Source: a bacterium
Lineage (GTDB): Bacteria; SZUA-79; Acidulodesulfobacterales; Acidulodesulfobacteraceae
Direction of reading: 5' to 3'
NCBI GenBank assembly: GCA_021788495.1
Contig: JAJYKQ010000029.1
Coordinates: 1-12,282, forward strand
Length of the DNA: 12,282 bases
Both the position numbers and the translations under genes were made by a program. The notes beneath the pieces are model-generated. The model was not told the DNA's origin. It saw only the letters and a program-made list of their open reading frames with translations, and ran no database searches. Below, one piece after another: positions 6,740 to 12,282 of the stretch (its first letter is position 1; each line of letters starts with the position of its first letter).

Positions 6740-8189
6740 TTAAAACCTCTTTTGCATTTTTTGCGTATTTTTCGATATCGCTTAAACGGATATTTTCGGT
6801 GGCGGATATTAAAACGGCGTTCTCCGAAAGGGCTATACCGGCTATAATATCTCTTGCCGCCATTTTTTCTATAAATTCCGACGCGGTAGTTTTATTATCA
6901 AGTTTTTTATTATGTTCATTTTTATTAGCCTTTAATTTCAGGGAAAATTCGTTAAAAAAATCTCCGTCGTAAAGCGGTTTAAATAAACCCGTCTTTAATA
7001 ATTCATCTCTCAATATATGAGCAAGTTTAAGATTTAATAATGCTATATCTTTAAATCCGCTTTTAGAACATAAAGAAAGATATATTGCCGCCCTGACGGC
7101 GTTTAAAGAACTGTTGGTGCAAATATTGGACGTTGCGGCGCCCCTTCTTATATGCTGTTCCCTCGTCGAAAGAATAAAGGCGTAAGCGTCTCTATTATTA
7201 CCGTCTTTAGTTTTACCGACGATTCTTCCCGGCATCTGTCTGACGTATTCTTTTTTTGCCGCAAAAAGACCTAAAAGCGGTCCGCCGAAATTCATATAGT
7301 TACCGAATGAATTCCCTTCTCCGGCAAAAATATCGGCGTTATAGAATCCGGGGGGATTAATTATGCCGAAACTGTACGGCTCCGTGGATGAGACTATAAA
7401 ATACGGAGTATGTTCCGAATTTGATTCGGCAGTCGAATGTATAATTTTTTCGAGAGATTCTAAATCTTCTATTACTCCGTAATAATTCGGCTGTTGAATA
7501 ACTACTGCCGGCACTCTGCCGCTTCCGTTCGAAAGCTTTTGTTTTAAGTCCGATATTTCCGTCCGTCCGGTTTCGGCGTTTAACTTTATTTTTTCTATTT
7601 TTACGCCGGTTCCGCCCGTAAAAGTTTTAATAACGGAATAATAATCCGGGTTTACTCCTTCGGAAACGAATACCGCGTCGTCGTTATGGTTTGCCGGTAT
7701 ATCGCGGTTTGCCGACGACAGCCTTAAGGAAGTCAATACCGCTTCAGCAAGGCTTTCCGCTCCGTCGTACATAGATGCGTTTACCACGTCCATACCGAGT
7801 ATTTCTGCAATGAACGACTGAAATTCAAAAAGAGCAAAAAGCGTGCCCTGGCTTACTTCCGGCTGATACGGAGTATAAGGGGTATAAAATTCCGACCTCG
7901 ATATAAGACTGTCTATAACCGACGGAACAAAATGATTGTAAATTCCTCCGCCGGAAAAAACGGCGGTTTTATTTTTTGACGGAATAGCGCCGTCGATATC
8001 CGAAAATATCCTCCATAAAGCATTTTCATCTATACCGTCATTAAGAATATCCGACAAATCGCCGTCGCTGATTAAAGGAATATCTCCCAGTATTTTTTTG
8101 AAAAGCTCTTTTTTATCTTTAATGCCTAAAAAACGGTATAATTTTGCAATATCTTTTTTTGAATTAGGAAAGTAGCGGAAATTATTCAT
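6732..8189 (-). CDS. gcvPA: Glycine dehydrogenase (decarboxylating) subunit 1, P-protein alpha half
   Basis: 485 residues from the chosen ATG at 8189. The protein then begins MNNFRYFPN, matching the family's usual N-terminal R-Y-x-P-N opening. A longer in-frame start (TTG at 8207) would add six residues with no ribosome-binding support. The ATG choice gives an 8-base ATGAATAA overlap with the gcvH stop, the same geometry as the gcvPA/gcvPB junction. Motifs include PYTPYQPEVSQGTL followed by the FEFQS and MYDGA segments, and STREQHIRRGAATSNICTN late in the protein, all classic for GcvPA. It is longer than typical 440-450-residue forms, with polar insertions in the C-terminal half (for example an Asn/Lys-rich stretch after the SLKLKANK segment). 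It forms the P protein with GcvPB in the cytoplasm. Confidence 0.95.
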   Translation of the reverse strand: MNNFRYFPNSKKDIAKLYRFLGIKDKKELFKKILGDIPLISDGDLSDILNDGIDENALWRIFSDIDGAIPSKNKTAVFSGGGIYNHFVPSVIDSLISRSEFYTPYTPYQPEVSQGTLFALFEFQSFIAEILGMDVVNASMYDGAESLAEAVLTSLRLSSANRDIPANHNDDAVFVSEGVNPDYYSVIKTFTGGTGVKIEKIKLNAETGRTEISDLKQKLSNGSGRVPAVVIQQPNYYGVIEDLESLEKIIHSTAESNSEHTPYFIVSSTEPYSFGIINPPGFYNADIFAGEGNSFGNYMNFGGPLLGLFAAKKEYVRQMPGRIVGKTKDGNNRDAYAFILSTREQHIRRGAATSNICTNSSLNAVRAAIYLSLCSKSGFKDIALLNLKLAHILRDELLKTGLFKPLYDGDFFNEFSLKLKANKNEHNKKLDNKTTASEFIEKMAARDIIAGIALSENAVLISATENIRLSDIEKYAKNAKEVLNG

Positions 8190-8577
8190 GATGTGAAGAT
8201 TCCGCAAACGTCTTATATTTACCTTCGTCCATTAACCCTTCTGCATCCGAGTCGTTAGATATCTCGACTTCAGCTATAAAGCCGTCTCCTTTAGGATCCT
8301 GATTTATAAGTTCGGGAGTATCGTTTAATTTAGAATTTACGGAAATTATTTTAAGGTCAACAGGAGCGTAAATTTCCGAAACCGACTTAACGGATTCTAT
8401 TTCTCCTATTTTTGCGTCTTTTTTATAAGTTTTTCCAACCTCCGGAAGAGAAACGTAAACTACGTCGCCGAGTTCCGACTGCGCAAAATCGGAAATACCT
8501 ATGCGATATTTATTATTGGAACCTTTGCTTACCCATTCGTGCGATTTAGAGAAATAAAACGACCCGCTTTTAATCAT
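8182..8577 (-). CDS. gcvH: Glycine cleavage system H protein (lipoyl carrier)
   Basis: 131 residues, standard size. The lipoylation site is Lys64 in GEIESVKSVSEIYAPV. HEWV near residue 13 and the GISDFAQSELGDVVYVSLP segment (27-44) are also typical. The protein carries the aminomethyl intermediate from the P protein to GcvT and is reoxidised by a dihydrolipoamide dehydrogenase, which is not encoded in this window. The ATG at 8577 has a good AAGGGG ribosome-binding sequence 6-7 bases upstream. It is separated from gcvT by 95 bases and overlaps gcvPA by 8 bases. A lipoate ligase or synthase must exist elsewhere. Confidence 0.97.
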   Translation of the reverse strand: MIKSGSFYFSKSHEWVSKGSNNKYRIGISDFAQSELGDVVYVSLPEVGKTYKKDAKIGEIESVKSVSEIYAPVDLKIISVNSKLNDTPELINQDPKGDGFIAEVEISNDSDAEGLMDEGKYKTFAESSHHE

Positions 8578-8672
8578 TTTTAACCCCTTAGTTTAATATG
8601 ATATTTTATAGCATTATTATGTATTATTATATTATTATAATCTTGCTCTTGCTTTTTTATTTCTAATTGCTT

Positions 8673-9863
8673 TTATTTTGAATTGCCGGTTTTGAGATTT
8701 TTATGGAAAGGCGGAGACACGACTTCGGCTTTTTCAAAATTTCCCCTGATATCTATGAAAAAATTTTTCAGGTATGAAAGATTTACTCCGGCATCGGAAA
8801 TATAAGCGCTTCCTATTGGAAATTTGTTTGAAGGACTGTATGTTCCGCTTGCGATACAGCCGATAGGCTTAAGATTTTCGTCGAGTATTCTCTGCGAATG
8901 TCTTGGAATCTGTTTGCCGGAAAGTTTAAAGAAAATCAATCTTTTTTCTTTGTTTTTAATATTTTTTAGAGCCTCTTTTCCTATAAAATCTTTTGCGTCC
9001 GAAAGATACTTTTCAAGACCTGCGTCATAAGGGTTTATAGTTTCGTCGAGTTCGTGTCCGTAAAGGGGAAGCGCCGCTTCAAACCTTAAAGTATCTCTTG
9101 CTCCGAGACCGACGGGAAGAAGATTGGACAGATTGGAGTTTTGCAGAAGATAATTCCATAAAACAACCGTTTTTTCGGCAGGTATGAATATTTCAAACCC
9201 GAACTCGCCGGTATAGCCGCTTCTGGATATCATCGCTTCAACGTTTACGTCTTTAAATATCGCACAGCCGAATTCAAAATGTTTTAAATCTTTGATATTC
9301 TTAGGCTGGAACTTAAAATCGAATAATCCGCATTTTCCAATTTTAACGACTTCGCTTATAAGAGGATATATCAAATCCCTGGATTTTGGTCCCTGAACGG
9401 AAAGAAGTCCTATCTCGTCGCTTATATTTTGCACTGCGACGTCCTTGCCTTTTTTTTGAAATTCGTTCTGCACGTGACGAATCCATGCAAAATCCTTCTG
9501 CGTATTTGACGCATTCACTACCGCCGTATATTCGTCGTCGGAAAACTTAAAAACGGTAACGTCGTCGATAATTCCGCCTTTTTCGTTAAGAATTAACGAA
9601 TATACTATCTCTCCGCTCCCTATTTTTGAAACGTCTGCCGTGAAGACGTAATCGACGAAAGAGGAAGCGTCTTTGCCTTTTATAGTTATTTCTCCCATAT
9701 GGCTTATATCGAAAATACCCGAATTTTTTCGGACGTTTAAATGCTCTTCGATTATGCTTTTATAATAAAGAGGCATGTAAAAGCCCGCAAATTCGACTAT
9801 TTTTGCTCCCATTTTAGCATGTTCGCCGTATAACGGCGTCTTCTTGATTTCTGAATTATTCAT
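8673..9863 (-). CDS. gcvT: Glycine cleavage system T protein (aminomethyltransferase)
   Basis: 396 residues, slightly longer than the usual 360-375 because of a short C-terminal extension after VSPPFHKN. Family motifs are TPLYGEHAKMGAKIVEFAGF (9-28), SGIFDISHMGEI, NEKGGIIDDV (the Asp pair includes the expected catalytic Asp), SRSGYTGEFGFEI, and GLGARDTLRFEAALPLYGHE. It transfers the methylene unit from aminomethyl-lipoyl-GcvH to tetrahydrofolate, releasing ammonia and making 5,10-methylene-THF, the substrate of the MetF encoded downstream. The ATG at 9863 has AGAGGTG upstream, but about 14 bases away, unusually far. It is the first gene of the gcv block, transcribed away from the EAL-HDOD gene. 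Confidence 0.96.
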   Translation of the reverse strand: MNNSEIKKTPLYGEHAKMGAKIVEFAGFYMPLYYKSIIEEHLNVRKNSGIFDISHMGEITIKGKDASSFVDYVFTADVSKIGSGEIVYSLILNEKGGIIDDVTVFKFSDDEYTAVVNASNTQKDFAWIRHVQNEFQKKGKDVAVQNISDEIGLLSVQGPKSRDLIYPLISEVVKIGKCGLFDFKFQPKNIKDLKHFEFGCAIFKDVNVEAMISRSGYTGEFGFEIFIPAEKTVVLWNYLLQNSNLSNLLPVGLGARDTLRFEAALPLYGHELDETINPYDAGLEKYLSDAKDFIGKEALKNIKNKEKRLIFFKLSGKQIPRHSQRILDENLKPIGCIASGTYSPSNKFPIGSAYISDAGVNLSYLKNFFIDIRGNFEKAEVVSPPFHKNLKTGNSK

Positions 9864-9905
9864 AATTATAATTATTGCACCTCTAAATTTATCTTGCTTT
9901 TTTAT

Positions 9906-9929
9906 CCGGATTTTTATCCGGCGGCCGCC
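9906..9929 (-). promoter_or_regulatory. GC-rich palindromic patch in the gcvT leader
   Basis: Two adjoining palindromes occur in an otherwise AT-rich leader. CCGGAT-4-ATCCGG (9906-9921) is a 6-bp stem with a 4-base loop, and GGCGGCCGCC (9920-9929) is a 10-base perfect palindrome. The direct repeat TTTATCCGG also appears at 9901-9909 and 9913-9921. On the gcvT strand the hairpin is followed by A-rich, not T-rich, sequence, so it is not an intrinsic terminator. It lies between the likely transcription start and the ribosome-binding site, so it may be an operator or an RNA structure affecting gcvT expression. That role is inference. Confidence 0.45.
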
Positions 9930-9946
9930 TAGTCCATTTTATAATT

Positions 9947-9952
9947 ATTATA
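9947..9952 (-). promoter_or_regulatory. Candidate -10 box of the gcv operon promoter
   Basis: The minus strand has a perfect TATAAT here. The best upstream -35-like hexamer, TTGATT (9972-9967), is only 14 bases away, which is too close. Either the -35 is weak or an activator replaces it. Three CCGC-containing repeats (9981-10003) lie immediately upstream, where such an activator could bind. Initiation near 9940 would give a leader of about 77 bases. Confidence 0.35.
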
Positions 9953-10123
9953 AATTAAACAAAAAAAATCAAGTTTATTTTACCGCTTTGCCGCATTTAC
10001 CGCAAAATATCCAAAACATAAATCTCTCGATTTAAGCATGTTTTAATATGTTTAATTTTAGAAATAGATTAACGCGGATATAAGGTTTTTATAAAATTCT
10101 TTATAAATTTATAGATATTTTTA

Positions 10124-10152
10124 TTGACTTATACTTAACAGTATTATATAAA
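10124..10152 (+). promoter_or_regulatory. Sigma70-type promoter of the EAL-HDOD gene
   Basis: TTGACT (10124-10129) and TATAAA (10147-10152) are separated by 17 bases on the plus strand, a near-consensus arrangement. It would give a leader of about 60 bases before the GTG start at 10222. The gene lacks a strong Shine-Dalgarno sequence (only GAGA about 4-7 bases upstream). Confidence 0.55.
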
Positions 10153-10221
10153 TGAATAAATTACGATAGATTAACTTAAATTAAATCATAAATATATAAA
10201 TAAATCCGTGGTCGAGAAAAA

Positions 10222-11460
10222 GTGGATAAAGCTATTTTTATAGGCAGACAGCCTATCATAACCGCCGACAAAAGCATATTCGGTTACGAAATACTGTTCA
10301 GAAGCGCCGCCGAAGAAAATTTGTCCGGCGTATCGGTGTCGGATAATTTAAGCGCTACCGCTAACGTCCTTGAAAATATTTACGATATGGGGTTAAAAGC
10401 GCTTATGGGAGAAAATCCGGCATTTATAAACTTAACCCCAGATATTTTACAAAAAGACATGATAGGACTTTTGCCGAAAGATAAAATCGTGCTTGAAATT
10501 CTGGAAACAAGCACTATTGACGGCAATGCCGTTTCCGTAATAAAAGAATTTAAAAGCAAGGGTTTTAGAATATCTTTAAACAATTTCACGTACGACGAAG
10601 CATGGGAGCCGCTTCTTGAAACGGCGGATTACATTAAGCTGGATTCAAAGCAATACTCGAAGTCCGAAGTAAAAGAAATGCTAATGCTCCTTAAAGGCTA
10701 CGGTGCGAAATTAATTTCGTCGAAAGTTGAAACAGACGAAGATTTTCATTTTTACAAAGGTCTCGGCTTCGACCTTTTTCAGGGCTATTTTTTTCAAAAA
10801 CCGTCTATAGTTTCTTCGGTAACTTTAGACCCGGATTATGTAATACTTCTTAATATATTTAATTCTTTTCAGGCTAATGCCGATATAGAAGAAATAGAAT
10901 CCCTTTTTAAAATGGCTCCCGACCTTATATACCGCCTGCTTGCGCTTATAAATTCGGTAGCTTATGAATTTATGGCAAAAATATCTTCGGTAAAACAGGC
11001 TATAGCTCTTTTGGGATACGATAACGTATCGAGATGGATACTTACGATTGTTCTTGCTTCCAAGAAAAGCGATTTCAGGTCTGACCCTTTATTGGAAAGC
11101 GCCGTGATAAAAGGCAGGATGATGGAAGACATATGCAAAAAATATATAAACAAAGCGCTTGCCGATAAAGCGTTTTTGGCGGGAATGCTTTCTTTGGTAA
11201 ACGTCGCTCTTGGGATTTCAATTAAAGAACTGTTCGATAAAATTACTATCGATCCTGTTATTTATGAAGCGTTGGTAGAACATAAGGGAAAGGTTGGCGA
11301 ACTGGCGGAATTTATGGACGCGTATAACGCGGCCGATTATAATTCGGCGGAAACCCTGCTTAAAAAAATAAATCCTTCCGCTTTGTTTTCCGACGTCCTC
11401 GAAATGAATACCAGCGCCTTGATGTATCTCGAAGAAGTAAAAAGATCAGGGTTAGTTTAA
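10222..11460 (+). CDS. EAL-HDOD two-domain signalling protein (YuxH-like), degenerate EAL
   Basis: 412 residues from a GTG start, with a typical YuxH-family opening: IGRQPIITADKSIFGYEILFR. The EAL-like domain covers about 1-200 and the HDOD domain about 201-400 (APDLIYRLLALINSVAYEF, then SSVKQAIALLGYDNVSRWI). The EAL signature is EIL at 23-25, and the metal-binding DDF is NNF (120-122), so phosphodiesterase activity on c-di-GMP is probably lost. Asp141 in DYIKLD, Glu170 and QGYFF (187-191) remain. HDOD domains are related to HD phosphohydrolases but lack the HD residues and act in signalling or protein binding. The protein is probably a cytoplasmic regulator, perhaps still binding c-di-GMP or a partner. 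It stands alone on the plus strand, divergent from gcvT and convergent with DUF2442. No terminator hairpin is obvious after the stop. Confidence 0.9.
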   Translation: MDKAIFIGRQPIITADKSIFGYEILFRSAAEENLSGVSVSDNLSATANVLENIYDMGLKALMGENPAFINLTPDILQKDMIGLLPKDKIVLEILETSTIDGNAVSVIKEFKSKGFRISLNNFTYDEAWEPLLETADYIKLDSKQYSKSEVKEMLMLLKGYGAKLISSKVETDEDFHFYKGLGFDLFQGYFFQKPSIVSSVTLDPDYVILLNIFNSFQANADIEEIESLFKMAPDLIYRLLALINSVAYEFMAKISSVKQAIALLGYDNVSRWILTIVLASKKSDFRSDPLLESAVIKGRMMEDICKKYINKALADKAFLAGMLSLVNVALGISIKELFDKITIDPVIYEALVEHKGKVGELAEFMDAYNAADYNSAETLLKKINPSALFSDVLEMNTSALMYLEEVKRSGLV

Positions 11461-11469
11461 AATAAGCTT

Positions 11470-11485
11470 AAATCCGACGCCTTTA
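11470..11485 (-). repeat. Copy of intergenic motif AAAGGYGTCNGATTT
   Basis: The minus strand reads AAAGGCGTCGGATTT just after the EAL-HDOD stop codon. It matches the motif at 12226-12240 with one difference and resembles the arms of the palindrome at 4982-5070. No partner arm is visible here, so it may be a solo remnant or a chance match. Confidence 0.35.
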
Positions 11486-11534
11486 ATTCTATTATTGCCT
11501 TTTATTTCCCTTTTATTTTTTATTTATTTTTCGT

Positions 11535-11795
11535 TTATACGGAAGACCCGACATGCTCCGATATCTTATCATAAACTGATTCCGGTGCAATGTCCAATCC
11601 GTCAGGCCATGATAAAACAAAAAGTTCTTTATCTATATAAAATTTTAAAAAATAATTAAAATCGGAAAACCTCTTAAATACTCCGCCTTTTTTTATATAA
11701 TCTTCCAGATCCACAATGCCTCGTTTTCCGTCTGCGAATGTTATTTCCAATTTATATCTATCGATATGTTTAGCTTCCTTAATATCGTAATACAT
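11535..11795 (-). CDS. DUF2442 domain protein
   Basis: 86 residues, the whole protein being one DUF2442 domain. It opens with the family pattern of a short strand leading to the segment YKLEITFADGKRGIVDLEDY. It ends with the typical FVLSWPDGLDIAPESVYDKI. The biochemical role of the family is unknown. It starts 19 bases after the DUF4160 gene with a GAGGG ribosome-binding sequence 7 bases before the ATG, so the two form a two-gene operon. DUF2442 and DUF4160 genes are often adjacent in bacterial genomes, and the pairing suggests a functional unit, possibly toxin-antitoxin-like, but that is unproven. It converges with the EAL-HDOD gene, 74 bases away. Confidence 0.88.
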   Translation of the reverse strand: MYYDIKEAKHIDRYKLEITFADGKRGIVDLEDYIKKGGVFKRFSDFNYFLKFYIDKELFVLSWPDGLDIAPESVYDKISEHVGSSV

Positions 11796-11814
11796 AATTA
11801 ATCCCTCGTTTTAG

Positions 11815-12075
11815 TTATTTTAAGGGTTCTATCTGAAAAAGACTTTTATTTTCTACTGCCATTTTCCAATTTTCCATAAGTTCATTTTTATGAATATTCG
11901 CCCATTCAACAACAAGCCCTAACGCCCTTGGAGGCAAATGTCCTTTTATAACCGCAAAATCTTCTATTTTTATAAGAGCGTCATAATCGCCGTATCTTGC
12001 ATGAAAATGCGGCGGATTATGGTCGTCGTAGAATATAGATATAATAATTCCAAAAAATCTACTAATCTCGGGCAT
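11815..12075 (-). CDS. DUF4160 domain protein
   Basis: 86 residues, complete, single DUF4160 domain. The hallmark N-terminus MPEISRFFGIIISIFYDDHN leads into PPHFHARYGDYDALIKI, with the conserved His-Asn-Pro-Pro-His-Phe-His cluster (about 19-25). Those histidines might bind a metal or serve a catalytic role, but no activity is established. The ATG at 12075 fixes the family's standard start despite the lack of a Shine-Dalgarno sequence. It has a perfect promoter at 12108-12136 and a leader of only about 26 bases. It is followed by DUF2442 in the same operon. Its use as a toxin or antitoxin is speculation from the small paired layout. Confidence 0.9.
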   Translation of the reverse strand: MPEISRFFGIIISIFYDDHNPPHFHARYGDYDALIKIEDFAVIKGHLPPRALGLVVEWANIHKNELMENWKMAVENKSLFQIEPLK

Positions 12076-12107
12076 TTTTATAATTTGATTTTAATATATA
12101 TATTTTT

Positions 12108-12136
12108 ATTATATTATTTAATAATATATCTGTCAA
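12108..12136 (-). promoter_or_regulatory. Perfect consensus sigma70 promoter of the DUF4160-DUF2442 pair
   Basis: The minus strand reads TTGACA (12136-12131), a 17-base spacer, then TATAAT (12113-12108). Both hexamers and the spacing are ideal. Transcription should begin near 12101, about 26 bases before the DUF4160 ATG. Confidence 0.75.
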
Positions 12137-12161
12137 AAAGTAAAGCAAGGAGATATAAAGT

Positions 12162-12218
12162 ATGCCACTATTAAATAAAACAAAAACTCCCGACCACAAC
12201 AAACGCAGTCGGGAGTAA
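12162..12218 (+). CDS. Possible small ORF of 18 residues with strong ribosome-binding site
   Basis: ATG at 12162 follows AAGGAG (12147-12152) with a 9-base spacer, one of the best ribosome-binding sequences in the window. The frame gives MPLLNKTKTPDHNKRSRE and stops with TAA at 12216. The coding stretch contains both arms of the hairpin at 12186-12216. The product is polar and basic with no recognisable domain. It may be a leader peptide, the remnant of a truncated gene, or chance. It points toward the right edge, where no plus-strand gene is yet visible. Confidence 0.3.
   Translation: MPLLNKTKTPDHNKRSRE
12186..12216 (-). terminator. Intrinsic terminator for a leftward gene beyond the right edge
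   Basis: A perfect 9-bp stem, ACTCCCGAC (12186-12194) paired with GTCGGGAGT (12208-12216), has a 13-base loop. On the minus strand it is followed by TTTTTGTTTTATTT, a good U-tract. On the plus strand A-rich sequence follows, so termination is predicted for leftward transcription only. It would separate an upstream leftward gene from the DUF4160 promoter. Confidence 0.7.
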
Positions 12219-12225
12219 AAAAATA

Positions 12226-12240
12226 AAATCAGACGCCTTT
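12226..12240 (-). repeat. Copy of intergenic motif AAAGGYGTCNGATTT
   Basis: The minus strand reads AAAGGCGTCTGATTT and continues TATTTT. Over 21 bases (12240-12220) it matches the left arm of the palindrome (4985-5005) at 19 positions. No matching second arm is seen within the window; the right edge is 42 bases away. Confidence 0.4.
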
Positions 12241-12282
12241 ATTCACCATTATTATGACGCCATTATTATGCAACATATAAAA

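Larger units (their letters stand above)
9864..10221. other. 358-base AT-rich divergent intergenic region
   Basis: This gap separates the divergent gcvT (minus) and EAL-HDOD (plus) genes. Toward gcvT it holds a candidate -10 box, a GC-rich palindromic patch and three spaced CCGC repeats (listed separately). Toward the EAL-HDOD gene it holds a good promoter. The middle, about 10020-10120, is AT-rich with no convincing gene or RNA structure. No glycine riboswitch consensus was recognised upstream of gcvT. Confidence 0.8.

Noticed and set aside
8190..8207. TTG start extending GcvPA by six residues
   Set aside because: No ribosome-binding sequence, it enlarges the overlap with gcvH to 26 bases, and the family N-terminus begins at the ATG at 8189.
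9906..9921. Hairpin as an intrinsic terminator
   Set aside because: No U-tract follows on either strand: A-rich sequence follows on minus and GC-rich on plus.
9864..9945. Glycine riboswitch upstream of gcvT
   Set aside because: The conserved core sequences of the glycine aptamer are not recognisable, and the leader after the likely start is only about 77 bases, too short for a tandem aptamer.
9844..10035. 63-residue plus-strand ORF
   Set aside because: It overlaps the gcvT start and the gcv promoter and leader, has low-complexity Ile-rich sequence, and has no ribosome-binding site or domain.
11938..12174. 78-residue plus-strand ORF antisense to DUF4160
   Set aside because: It lies largely opposite a well-supported DUF4160 gene and its promoter, and its Tyr/Ile/Lys-rich composition is that of translated AT-rich DNA.
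12186..12216. Single CRISPR-like palindromic repeat
   Set aside because: Only one copy with no spacer-repeat periodicity. The stem plus U-tract fits a terminator.

Overview
The window looks like part of an AT-rich bacterial chromosome from an anaerobe or facultative anaerobe. It carries part of a ferredoxin-dependent pyruvate (2-oxoacid) oxidoreductase of the four-subunit type, a complete split-P glycine cleavage gene set (gcvT-gcvH-gcvPA-gcvPB), a methylenetetrahydrofolate reductase (metF), a fused chorismate mutase/prephenate dehydratase (pheA), an MFS transporter, a small alpha/beta hydrolase, an EAL-HDOD signalling protein and a DUF4160/DUF2442 pair. No rRNA, tRNA, CRISPR array or transposase gene is visible. 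The lineage cannot be fixed from the sequence. A deltaproteobacterial-type or similar AT-rich anaerobe is only a guess.

Layout. From 9863 down to 1 everything reads leftward (minus strand). First comes the gcv block (gcvT 9863-8673, gcvH 8577-8182, gcvPA 8189-6732, gcvPB 6739-5192), with 8-base start/stop overlaps between gcvH/gcvPA and gcvPA/gcvPB. A 245-base gap follows, holding a long near-perfect palindrome (4982-5070) and an extended -10 promoter. Next is a tight row: hydrolase, MFS transporter, pheA, metF. A consensus promoter at the metF stop codon then precedes porG, porD and the first 30 codons of porA, which runs off the left edge. To the right, a 358-base AT-rich divergent region separates gcvT from the plus-strand EAL-HDOD gene (10222-11460). 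That gene converges on DUF4160-DUF2442 (12075-11535, minus strand), which has a perfect sigma70-type promoter. The last 200 bases hold a minus-strand intrinsic terminator, a small plus-strand ORF with a strong Shine-Dalgarno sequence, and a repeat motif.

How the genes could work together. Glycine cleavage makes (or, in reverse, consumes) methylene-tetrahydrofolate. MetF reduces methylene-THF to methyl-THF. The Por enzyme interconverts pyruvate and acetyl-CoA plus CO2 with ferredoxin. Together they form a one-carbon/two-carbon/three-carbon junction that fits glycine and serine metabolism, a methyl branch, or a reductive-glycine-type route. The direction is inference. PheA supplies phenylpyruvate for phenylalanine. 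The EAL-HDOD protein has lost acidic residues needed for c-di-GMP hydrolysis and is probably a regulatory scaffold.

The most notable non-coding signals are the palindrome at 4982-5070 and a related 15-base motif, AAAGGYGTCNGATTT. The motif occurs in three separate intergenic regions, which suggests a small dispersed repeat family.
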